From assembly GCA_029207755.1 (NCBI GenBank), contig JARCOQ010000097.1:124001-188000 (forward strand): DNA of 64,000 bases, read 5' to 3'. Shown here piece by piece: positions 38,666-50,934 of this stretch. Positions within the stretch are counted from its first letter, which is position 1. Every line of letters starts with the position of its first letter. The notes beneath the pieces are model-generated. The model had not been told where the DNA came from. It was given only the letters and a program-made list of their open reading frames with translations, and searched no databases. The stretch comes from Chamaea fasciata (Eukaryota > Chordata > Aves > Passeriformes > Sylviidae). The position numbers were made by a program, and so were the translations under genes.

Positions 38666-41600
38666 AGGGGACAGCCAGGGCCCCCCCAGGGACACCTAGG
38701 GGACAGCCAGGGAACCCCAGGGACACCCTGTGCACCCCCAGGGACAGCCAGGGCACCCCCAGGGACACCGAGAGGACAGGCAGGGCACCGCCAGGGACAA
38801 CTTGGGGACAGCCAGGGCACCCCAGGGACAGCCAGGGCACCCCCAGGGACACCTAGGGGACCTCCAGAGCACACCCAGGGACACCCAGGGCACCCCCAGG
38901 GACACCTAGGGGACAGTCAGGGCCCCCCCAGGGACACCTAGGGGACAGCCAGGGCACCCCAGGGACACCCAGGGCACCCCCAGGGACACTTAGGGGACAG
39001 CCAGGGAACCCCTAGGGACACCTAGGGGACAGCCAGGGCACCCCAGGCACACCCAGGGCACCCCCAGGGACACCTAGGGGACAGCCAGGGCACCCTAGGG
39101 ACAGCCAGGGCACCCCCAGGGACACCGAGGGCACAGCCATGCCACCCTAGGGACAGCCAGGGCACCCCCAAGGACACCTAGGGGACAGCCAGGGCACACC
39201 AGGGACGCCAAAGGGAAAGCCAGGGCACCCCCAGGGACACCTAGGGGACAGCCAGGGTACCCCAGGGACACCCAGGGCACCCCCAGGGACACCTAGGGGA
39301 CCTTCAGGGAACCCCAGGGACACGTACGGGTCAGCCAGGGAACCCCAGGGACACCCAGGGCACCCCCAGGGACACCTAGGGGACAGGCAGGGCACCCCAA
39401 GGGACACCTAGGGGACAGCCAGGGCACCCCAAGGACACTCAGGGCACCCCCAGGGACACTTAGGGGACAGCCAGGGCACCCCCAGGGACACCCAGGGCAC
39501 CCCCAGGGACACCTAGGAGACAGCCAGGGCACCCCAGGGACACCTAGATGACAGGGAAGGCAACCCCAGGGACACCTTAGGGACAGCCAGGGCACCCCCT
39601 GGGCACCCCAAGGACACTCAGGGCACCCCCAGGGACACCGAGGGGACAGCCAGGGCACTCCAGGGACAGCCAGGGCACCCCCAGGGCACCCTAGGGACAG
39701 CCAGGGCACCCCCAGGGACACCTAGGGGACAGCCAGGGGACCCCCCAGGGACACCTAGGGGACAGCCAGGGCAGTCCAGGTTCAGCAAGGGCACCCCCAG
39801 GGCACCCCAGGGACACCCAGGGCAGCTCCAGGGACACGTAGGGGACAGCCAGGACACCCCCAGGGACACCTAGGGGACAGCCAGGGCCCCCTCAGGAACA
39901 GCTAGGGGACAGCCAGGGAACCCCAGGGACACCCTGTGCACCCCCAGGGACAGCCAGGGCACCCCCAGAGACACCGAGAGGACATGCAGGGCACCGCCAG
40001 GGACAACTTGGGGACAGCCAGGGTACCCCAGGGACAGCCAGGGCACCCCCAGGGACACCTAGGGGACCTCCAGAGCACACCAAGGACACCCAGGGCACCA
40101 CCAGGGACACCTAGGGGACAGCCAGGGCCCCCCCAGGGACACCTAGGGGACAGCCAGGGCACCCCAAGGACACTCAGGGCACCCCCAGGGACACTTAGGG
40201 GACAGCCAGGGCACCCCCAGGGACACCTAGCGGACAGCCAGGGCACCCCAGGCACACCCAGGGCACCCCCAGGGACACCTAGGAGACAGCCAGGGCACCC
40301 TAGGGACAGCCAGGGCACCCCCAGGGACACCGAGGGAACAGCCATGCCACCCTAGGGACAGCCAGGGCACCCCCAAGGACACCTAGGGGACACGCAGGGA
40401 ACCCCCAGGGACACCTAGGGAACAGCCAGGGCACCCTCAGGGACACCCAGGGCACCCCAAGGGACACCTAGGGGATAGCCTGGGCACGCCAGGGACACCC
40501 AGGGCACCCCAAGGGCCGCCTAGGGGACAGCCAGGGCACCCCGAGGGACACCTAGGGGACAGCCAGGGCACCCCCAGGGACACCTAGAGGACAGGCAGGG
40601 CACCCCCAGGGCACCCCAGGGACACCCAGGTCACCCCCAGGGACACGTAGAGGACAGCCATGGCACCCCAGGGACAGCCAGGGCACCCCCAGGGACAGCT
40701 AGGGGACAGCCAGGGCACCCCCAGGGACACCAAGGGGACAGCCCGAGCACCCCAAGGACAGCCAGGGCACCCCCAGGGACACCTAGGGGACAGCCAGGGC
40801 ACCCCAGGGACACCAAGGGGACAGCCAGGGCACCCCCAGGGACACCTAGGGGACAGCCAGGGTACCCCAGGGACACCCAGGGCACCCCTAGGAACACCTA
40901 CGGGACAGCCAGGGCACCCCCAGGGACACTGACGTGACAGACAGGGCACCCCAGGGACACCTAGGGCACAGCCAGGGCACCCTAGGGACACCTAAGGGAC
41001 ACCCTGGGCACCCCCAGGGACACCAAGGGGACCACCAGGGAAACCTAGGTGACAGCGAGGGCACCCCAGGGACAGCGAGGGCACCCCCAGGGACACCTAG
41101 GGGACCTCCAGGGAACCCCAGGGACACGTACAGGACAGCCAGGGAACCCCACTGACACCCTGTGCACACCCAGGGACACCCAGGGCCCCCTCAGGGACTC
41201 CTAGGGGACAGCCAGGGAACCCCAGGGACACCCTGGGCACCCCCAGGGACACCTAGGGGACAGCCAGGGCCCCCCCAGGGACACCTAGGGGACAGCCAGG
41301 GCACTCCAGGGACAGCCAGGGCACCCCCAGGGCCACCTAGGGGACAGCCAGGGCACCCCCAGGGACACCAAGGGGACCCCCAGGGACACCTAGGGGACAG
41401 CCAGGGCACCTACAGGGACACCTAGGGCACAGCCAGGGCACCCTAGGGACACTCAGCGCACCCCCAGGGACACCTAGGGGACAGCCAGGGCATCCGCAGG
41501 GACACCCAGGGCACCCCCAGGGACACCTAGAGGACAGCCAGGGCATCCCCAGGGACACCTAAGGGACAGGCAGGGCACCCCCAGGGACACCTAGGGGACA

Positions 41601-41689
41601 GCCAGGGCCCCCCCAGGGACAACTAGGGGACAGCCATAGCACTCCAGGGAAACCCAGGGCACCCCCAGGGACACCTAGGGGACAGGCAG

Positions 41690-43145
41690 GGCACCCCCAG
41701 GGAAACCGAGGGGAAAGCCAGGGCACCCCCAGGGACACCTAGGGGAAGGCAGGACACCCCCAGGGACACCTAGGGGACAACCAGGGCACCCCCAGGGACA
41801 TTTAGGGGACAGCCAGGGCACCCCCAGGGACACCTAGGGACAGGCCGGGCACCCCCAGGGACACCTAGGGGACAGGCAGGGCACCCCCAGAGACACTGAC
41901 GGGACAGCCAGGGCACCCCCAGAGACCCCTAGGGGACAGCCAGGGCACTCCCAGGGACACTCTGGGCACCCACAGGGACACCTTGAAGACAGCCAGGGCA
42001 CCTCAGGGACACCCAGGGCACCGCCAGGGACACGAAGGGGACAGCCAGGGCACCCCAGGGACACCCAGGGCACCCCCAGGGACACCTAGGGGACAGGCAG
42101 GGCACCCCCAGGGACACCCAGGGCACCCCCAGGGACACCTAGGGGACAGGCAGGGCACCCCCAGGGACACTGACGGGACAGCCAAGGCACCCCCAGGGAC
42201 ACCTAGGGGACAGCCAGGGCACCCCAGGGACACCCTGGGCACCGCAGGGACAGAGGGGACAGGCACGGCACCCCAGAGACCCCTAGGGGACAGCCAGGGC
42301 CCCCCCAGGGACACCTAGGGGACAGCCAGGGCACTCCAGGGACAGCCAGGGCACCCCCAGGGACACCTAGGGCACTCCCAGGGACACCAAGGGGACAGCC
42401 AGGGCACCCTAAAGACAGCCAGGGCACCTCCAGGGACACCTAGGGGACACCCAGAGCCCCCCCAGGGACAACTAGGGGACAGCCAGGGCACTCCAGGGAA
42501 ACCCAGGGCACCCCCAGGGACACCTAGGGGACAGCCAGGGCACCCTAAAGACAGCCAGGGCACCCCCAGGGACACCTAGGGGACAGGCAGGGCACCCCCA
42601 GGGACACCGAGGGGAAAGCCAGGGCACCCCCAGGGACACCTAGGGGAAGGCAGGACACCCCCAGGGACACCTAGGGGACAGCCAGGGCAACCCCAGGGAC
42701 ATTTAGGGGACAGCCAGGGCACTCCAGGGACACCCAGGGCACCCCCAGGGACACATAGGGGACAGGCCGGGCACCCCCAGGGACACCTAGGGAACAGGCA
42801 GGGCACCCCCAGGGACACTGACGGGACAGCCAGGGCACCCCCAGAGACCCCTAGGGGAAGGCCAGGGCACTCCCAGGGACACTCTGGGCACCCACAGGGA
42901 CACCTTGAAGACAGCCAGGGCACCTCAGGGACACCCAGGGCAACGCCAGGGACACGAAGGGGACAGCCAGGGCGCCCCAGGGACACCCAGGGCACCCCCA
43001 GGGACACCTAGGGGACAGGCAGGGCACCCCCAGGGACACCCAGGGCACCCCCAACGACACCTAGGGGACAGGCAGGGCACCCCCAGGGACACTGACGGGA
43101 CAGCCAGGGCACCCCCAGGGACACCTAGGGGACAGCCAGGGCACC
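41690..43145. repeat. Tandem duplication, about 922 bp
   Basis: About 41,690-42,220 aligns with about 42,590-43,145. The offset is about 901 at the left and 922 after a 21-bp unit that is present only in the second copy near 42,715. The marker GACACTGACGGG is at 41892 and 42814. A related third copy lies at about 57.9-58.5 kb. The 21-bp step equals one shortened repeat unit, showing how length changes by unit gain or loss. Confidence 0.8.
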
Positions 43146-44040
43146 CCAGGGACACGCAGGGCACCCCCAGGGACACCTAGGGGAAAGCCAGGGCACCCGA
43201 GGGACACCTAGCGGAAGGCAGGACACCCCCAGGGACACCTAGGGTACAGCCATGGCACCCCAGGGACACCCAGGGCACCCTCAGGGACACCGAGGGCACA
43301 GCCAGGGCACCCCCAGGGACACCTAGGAGAAAGGCAGGGCACCCCCAGAGACCCCTAGGGGACAGCCAGGGCCCCCCCAGGGACACTCAGGGCACCCCCA
43401 GGGACACCTAGTGAACAGCCAGGGCATCCCCAGGGACACCCAGGGCACCCCCAGGGACACCTAGAGGACAGCCAGGGCACCCCCAGGGACACCTAGGGGA
43501 CAGGCAGGGCACCCCCAGGGACATTTAGGGGACAGCCAGGGCCCCGCCAGGGACACCTAGGGGACAGCCAGGGCACTCCAGGGACAGCCAGGGCACCCTA
43601 AAGACAGCCAGGGCACCTCCAGGGACACCTAGAGGACACCCAGGGCCCCCCCAGGGACACCTAGGGGACAGCCAGGGAACCCCAGGAACACCATGGGCAC
43701 GCCCAGGGACACCGAGGGGACAGGCAGGGCACCCACAGGGACATTTAGTGGACAGGCAGGGCACCCCCAGGGACACTGACGGGACAGCCAGGGCACCCCA
43801 GGGACACCCAGGGCACCCCCAGGGACACCGAGGGGATAGCCAGGGCACCCTAGGGACAGCCATGGCACCCCCAGGGACACCTAACGGACAGGCAGGGCAC
43901 CTCCAGGGACAGCCAGGGTACCCCCAGGGCACCCCAGGGACACCCAGGGCACCCCCAGGGACACCTAGGGACAGTCAGGGCACCCCAGGGTCAGCCAGGG
44001 CACCCCGAGGGACACCTAAGTGACAGCCAGGGCACCCCAG

Positions 44041-44121
44041 GGACATCGAGGGACAGCCAGGAACCCCCTGGGACAGCCAGCTCACCCCCACGGCCGCCTC
44101 CACCTCCAGGAGCGAACAAAA
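44041..44121 (-). repeat. Module M6: truncated stub of the gene-fragment unit
   Basis: Only the first 81 bp of the module are present: the GGACATCGAGGG start, the CTCACCCCCACGG donor and exon C at 44086-44112. Just after GAGCGAACAAAAC the sequence returns to minisatellite (ACCCAGGGCACC). The stub has GAGCGAAC, closest to the type II acceptor-loss form, while its left flank (CCCCGAGGGACACCTAAGTGACAG) is of the type I kind. Exons A and B are missing. It sits 668 bp left of the start of the complete M7. Confidence 0.85.
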
Positions 44122-44708
44122 CACCCAGGGCACCCCCAGGGACACCTACGGGACAGGCAGGGCACACCCAGGGACACCTAGGGGACAGCCAGGGCACCCC
44201 AGGGACACCCAGGGCACCCCGAACGACACCAAGGGGACAGGCAGGGCACACCCAGGGACACCTAGGGGACACCCAGGGCACCTCCAAGGACACCTAGGGG
44301 ACAGGCAGGGCACCCCCAGGGACACCCAGGGCACCCCGAACGACACCTAGGGGACAGGCAGGGCACACCCAGGGACACCTAGGGGACAGCCAGGGCACCC
44401 TAAAGACAGCCAGGGCACCCCCAGGGACACCTAGGGGACAGGCAGGGCACCCCCAGGGACACCGAGGGGAAAGCCAGGGCACTCCAGGGACACCCAGGGC
44501 ACCCCCAGGGACACCTAGGGGACAGCCAGGGCACCCCCAGGGAAACCTAGGGGACAGCCAGGGCACCCCCAAGGACACCTAGAGGACAGGCAGGGCACCC
44601 CCACGGCACTCCAGGGACACCCAGGGACACCTAGGGGACAGCCAGGGCATCCCCAGGGACACCCAGGTCACCCCCAGGGACACCTAGGGGACAGCCAGGG
44701 CACCCCAG
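44122..44708. repeat. Minisatellite array between stub M6 and module M7
   Basis: This is a short piece of ordinary minisatellite. It contains the variant CACCCCGAACGACACC twice (near 44,216 and 44,334), a marker otherwise found near 7.85, 9.57, 20.0, 24.5, 24.67, 27.05 and 29.2 kb. No gene is visible. Confidence 0.92.
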
Positions 44709-45280
44709 GGACATCGAGGGACAGCCAGGAACCCCCTGGGACAGCCAGCTCACCCCCACAGCCGCCTCCACCTCCAGGAGCTATCAAAACCCTCCTCAGG
44801 TTCTTTGATGCCTCAAATGGGCCGCCCAAGCCTCCCGAATACCCCCCAAAGCACCCAAAGCAGCCCCCAGGACGCCCCCCGGACCCCCCACAACCCAAAA
44901 ACCCCCTCCACGACAACTCAGGACCCCCAGGATCCCCCCAAATCCGCGCCCCCCTCACCCTGAGGTCCCGTTTGAGCCGCTCCACGTTGCGGACAGGCAC
45001 CAGCTCATCAAGCCCCAAGCACCAACACCTGCGGGACTGGGATGGACTGAGAGCACTGGGAGGGTGACCAGAGAAACCTGGGATGGACAAAGAGTGGACT
45101 GGGATGAACTGGGATGAACTGGCATGCGTGTGGGGGTCCATGGTGGCCACTCGGTGCCTTACTGGTCTATACTGGGTAGGTCGGATGGCCCCAGGGGAGG
45201 GGGTGAGGCCACAATGGTCCACACTGGGAGGGGAGTCACCATGGCGCCGGAGGCGGAGTCGAGGATACGAGCGAGGCAAG
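44709..45280 (-). repeat. Module M7: amplified gene-fragment unit, type I variant
   Basis: On the minus strand, exon A ends at 45240, exon B is 44959-45028 and exon C is 44754-44780. It has the intact acceptor GAGCTATC. Exon C has CACAGCCGCC, a synonymous GCC to GCT alanine change. A one-base loss in the A-B interval (ACTGGGTAGGTCGG in place of ACTGGGATGGGTCGG, near 45,175) breaks the minus-strand open frame that runs through this interval in other copies. Its right end (GAGCGAGGCAAGG) is intermediate between types I and II. Its left flank lacks the GACACCTAAGTGACAG sequence of other type I copies. Confidence 0.85.
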
Positions 45281-48200
45281 GACACCTAGGGGACAGCCAG
45301 GGCAACCCAGGGACACCAGGGCCCCCCAGAGACACCTAGGGGACAGCCAGGGAACCCCAGGGACACCCTGTGCACCCCCAGGGACACCTAGGGGACAGCC
45401 AGGGCCCATCCCGGGACACCTAGGGGACAGCCAGGGAACCCCAGGGACACCCTGTGCACGCCCAGGGACACCCAGGGAACACCCAGGGACACCTAGGAGA
45501 CAGCCAGGGCACCCTAGGGACAGCCAGGGCACCCCCAGGGACACCAAAAGCACAGCCAGGGCACCCCCAGGGACACCGAGAGGACAGGCAGGGCACCCCC
45601 AGGGACACCGTGGGGACAGCCAGGGCACCCCAGGGACAGCAAGGGCACCCCCAAGGACACCTAGGGGACCTCCAGGGCACCCCCAGGGACACCCAGGGCA
45701 CCCCCAGGGCCACCTAGGGGACAGCCAGGGCACCCCAGGGACAGCCAGGGCACCCCCAGGGACACCTAGGGGACAGCCAGAGCACCCCAAGGACAGTCAG
45801 GGCACCCCCAGGGACACCAAGGGGACAGCCAGAGCACCCCAAGGACAGCCAGGGCACCCCCAGGGACACCTAGGGGACAGCCAGGGCACCCCCAGGGACA
45901 CCCTAGCCACCCCCAGGGAACCCTAGGGGACAGCCAGGGAACCCGAGGGACAGCCAGGGAACCCCCAGGGACACCTAGAGGACAGGAAGGGCACCCCCAG
46001 GGACACCTAGGGGACAGCCAGGGCCCCCCCAGGGACACCAAGGGGACAGCCAGGGCACACCAGGGACAGCCAGGGCCCCCACAGGGACACCCAGGGCACC
46101 CCCAGGGACATCTAGGGGACAGGCAGGGCACGCCCAGGGACATTTAGGGGACAGCCAGGGCACTCCAGGGACACCCAGGGCACGCCCAGGGACACCTAGG
46201 GGACAGGCAGGGAACCCCCAGGGACACTGACGGGACAGCCAGGGCACCCCCAGAGACCCCTAGGGGACAGCCAGGGCACCCCAGGGACACCCAGGGCACC
46301 CCCAGGGACATCAAGGGGACAGCCAGGGCACCCCCAGGGACAACTAGAGGATAGGCAGGGCGCCCCCAGGGCACCCCAGGGACACCCAGGGCACACCCAG
46401 GGACAGCTAGGGGACAGCCAGAGCACCCTAAGGACAGTCAGGGCACCCCCAGGGACACCAAGGGGACAGCCAGAGCACCCCCAGGACAGCCAGGGCACCC
46501 CCAGGGACACCTAGGGGACAGCCAGGGCACCCCCAGGGACACCTAGGGGACAGCCAAGGAACCCCAGGGACACACTGGGCCCCCCAGGGACACGTAGGGG
46601 ACAGCCAGGGCACCCCAGAGACACCCTGGGCACCCCCAGGGACACCTAGGGGACAGCCAGGGCACCCTAGGGACAGCCAGGGCACCCCCAAGACAGGAAG
46701 GGGACAGCCAGGGCACCCCCAGGGACACCAAGGGGACAGCCAGGGCACCCCAGGGACACCCAGGGCACCCCCAGGAACACCCAGGGGACAGCCACGGCAC
46801 TCCAAGGGACACCCTGGGCACCCCCAGGGAAACCGAGGGGACAGCCAGGGCACCCCAGGGACACCTAGGTGACAGGGAAGGCAACCCGAGGGACACCTTG
46901 GGGACAGCCAGGGCACCCCCTGGGCACCCCAAGGACAGTCAGGGCACCCCCAGGGACAGCCAGGGCACCCCCAGGGCACCCTAGGGACAGCCAGGGAACC
47001 CCCAGGGACACCTAGGGGACAGCCAGGGGACCCCCCAGGGACACCTAGGGGACAGCCAGGGCACTGCAGGGTCAGCCAGGGCACCCCCAGGGCACCCCAG
47101 GGACACCCAGGGCAGCTCCACGGACACGTAGGGGACAGCCAGGGCACCCCCAGGGACACCTAGGGGACAGCCAGGGCCCCCCCAGGGACACCTAGGGGAC
47201 AGCCAGGGCACCCCCAGGGACACCCAGGGCACCCCCAGGGACACCTAGGGGACAGCCAGGGCACCCCCAGGGACACCTAGGGGAGAGGCAGGGCACCCCC
47301 AGGGACACCTAGGGGACAGCCAGGGCACCCCCAGGGACACCTATGGGACAGCCAGGGCACCCCCAGGGACACCTAGGGGACAGGCAGGGCATTCCCAGGG
47401 ACACTGACGGGACAGCCAGGGCACGCCCAGAGACCCCTAGGGGACAGCCAGGGCACCCCAGGGACACCGATGTCACCCCTAGGGACACCTAGGGCACCCC
47501 CAGAGACACCGAAGGCACAGCCAGTGCACCCTAGGGACAGCCAGGGCACCCCCAGGGACACCTAGGGGACAGCCAGGGCACCCCCAGGGACACCTAGAAG
47601 ACAGCCAGGGCAACCCCAGGGACACCTAGAAGACAGGCAGGGCAACCCCAGGGACACCTAGGGGACAGCCAGGGCACCCCCAGGGACACCTACGGGACAG
47701 CCAGGGCACCCGCAGGGACACCAAGGGGACATCCAGAGCACCCCAGGGACACCCAGGGCAACCCCAGGGACACCTAGAGGACAGACAGAGCACCCCAGGC
47801 ACACCAACGGCACCCCCAGGGACACCTAGGGGACAGCCAGGGCACCCCGAGGGACACCAGGGTACCACCAGGGACACCTAGGGGACAGTCAGGGCACCCC
47901 AGGGACAGCGAGGGCACCCCCAGGGACACCTAGGCGACCTCCAGGGACATCTAGGGGACAGCCAGGGCACCCCAGGGACAGCCAGGGCACCCCCAGGGAC
48001 ACCTAGGGGACAGCCAGGGCACCCCAGGGACAGCCAGAGCACCCCCACGGACGCCTAGGGGACAGCCAGGGCCCCCCCAGGGACACCTAGGGCACAGCCA
48101 GGGCACCCCCAGGGACCCTTAGGGGACAGCCAGGGCACCCCCATGGACGCCTAGGGGACAGCCAGGGCCCCCCCAGGGACACCTAGAGGACAGCCAGGGC

Positions 48201-50402
48201 ACGCCAGGGACACCCAGGGCACCCTCAGGGACCCCTAGGGGAGAGCCAGGGCACCCCCAGGGACACTGAGGGGACAACCATGGCACCCCAGGGACACCTA
48301 CGGGACAGCCAGGGCACCCTCTGGGTCTCCAAGGACAGCCAGGGCACCCCAAGGACAGCCAGGGCAGCCCAGGGACACCTAGGGGACAGGCAGGGCACCC
48401 CAGAGCAGCCCAGGGACAGCCAGGGTACCCCAGGGACACGTAGGGGACCTCCCGGGCACCCCAGGGACACCCAGGGCCCCCCCAGGGACACCTAGGGGAC
48501 AGCCAGGGCCCCCCCAGGGACACCTAGTGGACAGCCAGGGCTACCCAGGGACACCCAGGGCACCCCCAGGGACACCGAGGGGACAGCCAGGGCACCCTAG
48601 GGACAGCCATGGCACCCTAGGGACAGCCAGGGCACCCCCAGAGACACCTAGGGGACAGGCAGGGCATTCCCAGGGACACTGACGGGACAGCCAGGGCACG
48701 CCCAGAGACCCCTAGGGGACAGCCAGGGCACTCCCAGGGACACTCTGGGCACCCACAGGGACACTTTGGGGACGTCCAGGGCACCCCCAGGGACACCCAG
48801 GGCACCCCCAGGGCCACCTAGGGGACAGCCAGGGCACCCCAGGGACAGCCAGGGCCCCCCCAGGGACACCTAGGGGACAGCCAGGGCACCCCCAGGGACA
48901 CCGATGTCACCCCCAGGGACACCTAGGGCACCCCCAGAGACACCGAAGGCACAGCCAGTGCACCCTAGGGACAGCCAGGGCACCCCCAGGGACACCTAGG
49001 GGACAGCCAGGGCACCCCCAGGGACACCTAGAAGACAGCCAGGGCAACCCCAGGGACACCTAGAAGACAGGCAGGGCAACCCCAGGGACACCTAGGGGAC
49101 AGCCAGGGCACCCCCAGGGACACCTACGGGACAGCCAGGGCACCCCCAGGGACACCAAGGAGACATCCAGAGCACCCCAGGGACACCCAGGGCAACCCCA
49201 GGGACACCTAGAGGACAGACAGAGCACCCCAGGCACACCAACGGCACCCCCAGGGACACCTAGGGAACAGCCAGGACACCCCGAGGGACACCAGGGCACC
49301 ACCAGGGACACCTAGGGGACAGTCAGGGCACCCCAGGGACAGCGAGGGCACCCCCAGGGACACCTAGGCGACCTCCAGGGACATCTAGGGGACAGCCAGG
49401 GCACCCCAGGGACAGCCAGGGCACCCCCAGGGACACCTAGGGGACAGCCAGGGCACCCCAGGGACAGCCAGAGCACCCCCAGGGACGCCTAGGGGACAGC
49501 CAGGGCCCCCCCAGGGACACCTAGGGCACAGCCAGGGCACCCCCAGGGACCCTTAGGGGACAGCCAGGGCACCCCCATGGACGCCTAGGGGACAGCCAGG
49601 GCCCCCCCAGGGACACCTAGAGGACAGCCAGGGCACGCCAGGGACACCCAGGGCACCCTCAGGGACCCCTAGGGGAGAGCCAGGGCACCCCCAGGGACAC
49701 TGAGGGGACAGCCATGGCACCCCAGGGACACCTACGGGACAGCCAGGGCACCCTCTGGGACTCCAAGGACAGCCAGGGCACCCCAAGGACAGCCAGGGCA
49801 GCCCAGGGACACCTAGGGGACAGGCAGGGCACCCCAGAGCAGCCCAGGGACAGCCAGGGTACCCCAGGGACACGTAGGGGACCTCCCGGGCACCCCAGGG
49901 ACACCCAGGGCCCCCCCAGGGACACCTAGGGGACAGCCAGGGCCCCCCCAGGGACACCTAGTGGACAGCCAGGGCTACCCAGGGACACCCAGGGCACCCC
50001 CAGGGACACCGAGGGCACAGCCAGGGCACCCTAGGGACAGCCAGGGCACCCCGAGGGACACCTAAGGGACAGGCAGGGCACCCCCAGGGACACTGACGGG
50101 ACAGCCAGGGCACCCCCAGAGACCCCTAGAGGACAGCCAGGGACCTCCTAGGGACACTCTGGGCACCCCAAGGGACACCTTGGGGTCAGCCAGGGCACCC
50201 CAGGGACACCCAGGGCACCCCGAGGGACACGGAGGGGACAGCCAGGGCACCCCCAGGGACACCTAGGGCAAGGCAGGACACCCCCAGGGACACCTAGGGG
50301 ACAGGCAGGGCACCTCCAGGGACACCTAGGGGACAGCCAGGGCACCCTAGGGACAGCCAGGGCACCCCGAGGGACACCTAAGTGACAGCCAGGGCACCCC
50401 AG
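45281..50402. repeat. Minisatellite array, segment 7
   Basis: This is repeat only. The first 450 bp resemble the right flanks of M4 and M5. About 45.8-47.2 kb is a diverged relative of the 36.8-38.7 kb region. About 47.46-50.04 kb is a 1,434-bp tandem duplication. The last part (50.06-50.40 kb) is the standard type I left flank of a module (CTTGGGGTCAGCC, CTAGGGCAAGGC, CACCTAAGTGACAG). No gene is recognised. Confidence 0.92.
47463..50035. repeat. Tandem duplication, 1,434 bp
   Basis: The marker GACACCGATGTCACCCC is at 47463 and 48897. About 47,463-48,600 aligns with 48,897-50,035 at a constant offset of 1,434. Differences are rare, such as CACTGAGGGGACAACC near 48,264 against CACTGAGGGGACAGCC near 49,698, and CTGGGTCTCC against CTGGGACTCC near 48,312 and 49,746. 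The unit shares variants (GACCTCCCGGGC, GACACCTAGGCGACC) with the first 12 kb and with 53.2-53.9 kb. Confidence 0.87.
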
Positions 50403-50447
50403 GGACATCGAGGGACAGCCAGGAACCCCCTGGGACAGCCAGCTCAC

Positions 50448-50474
50448 CCCCACGGCCGCCTCCACCTCCAGGAG
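50448..50474 (-). other. Exon-like segment C of module M8
   Basis: The minus strand reads TTTTGATAG, then 27 bp coding LLEVEAAVG in phase 0, then GTGAGC. The phase agrees with segment B, so B and C would join as ...KRDLR-LLEVEAAVG. The upstream tract before TTTTGATAG is purine-rich, making the acceptor weak, and a 27-bp exon is unusually short, so this could be chance or an exon whose 5' end lies elsewhere. Type II modules have lost the AG. On the plus strand the same bases form a pyrimidine-rich tract ending in CAG, so orientation is not fully settled. Confidence 0.35.
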
Positions 50475-50652
50475 CTATCAAAACCCTCCTCAGGTTCTTT
50501 GATGCCTCAAATGGGCCGCCCAAACCTCCCGAATACCCCCCAAAGCACCCAAAGCAGCCCCCAGGACGCCCCCCAGACCCCCCACAACCCAAAAACCCCC
50601 TCCACGACAACTCAGGACCCCCAGGATCCCCCCAAATCCGCGCCCCCCTCAC

Positions 50653-50722
50653 CCTGAGGTCCCGTTTGAGCCGCTCCACGTTGCGGACAGGCACCAGCTC
50701 ATCAAGCCCCAAGCACCAACAC
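50653..50722 (-). other. Exon-like segment B of module M8
   Basis: The minus strand shows TCCCGCAG before and GTGAGG after a 70-bp segment whose frame ends LVPVRNVERLKRDLR in phase 0. Using the first AG gives CWCLGLDE followed by that peptide. A second AG (GATGAG) gives a 45-bp exon, 50653-50697, coding only the 15-residue peptide and compatible in phase with LARILDSASGAM of segment A. The peptide is charged and non-repetitive, unlike the minisatellite translation. The segment is the same in eight of ten modules; M4 and M5 have a one-base insertion. I do not recognise the family. Confidence 0.45.
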
Positions 50723-50934
50723 CTGCGGGACTGGGATGGACTGAGAGCACTGGGAGGGTGACCAGAGAAACCTGGGATGGACAAAGAGTGGACTGGGATG
50801 AACTGGGATGAACTGGCAGGCGTGTGGGGGTCCATGGTGGCCACTCGGTGCCTTACTGGTCTATACTGGGATGGGTCGGATGGCCCCAGGGGAGGGGGTG
50901 AGGCCACAATGGTCCAGACTGGGAGGGGAGTCAC

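Larger units (their letters stand above)
32606..44040. repeat. Minisatellite array, segment 6 (longest module-free stretch)
   Basis: These 11.4 kb hold only minisatellite. Subregions are: the right flank of M5 (to about 33.0 kb); a match to 19.07-20.06 kb at offset 14,047; a region from about 35.2 to 41.0 kb with its own variants (GGACACTCAGGGC, CCTTCAGGGAACC, GACACGTACGGG) that repeats internally and reappears at 45.8-47.2 kb; and 41.7-43.1 kb with a tandem duplication of about 922 bp. No gene, RNA gene or module is seen, apart from the approach to the M6 stub. Confidence 0.92.
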
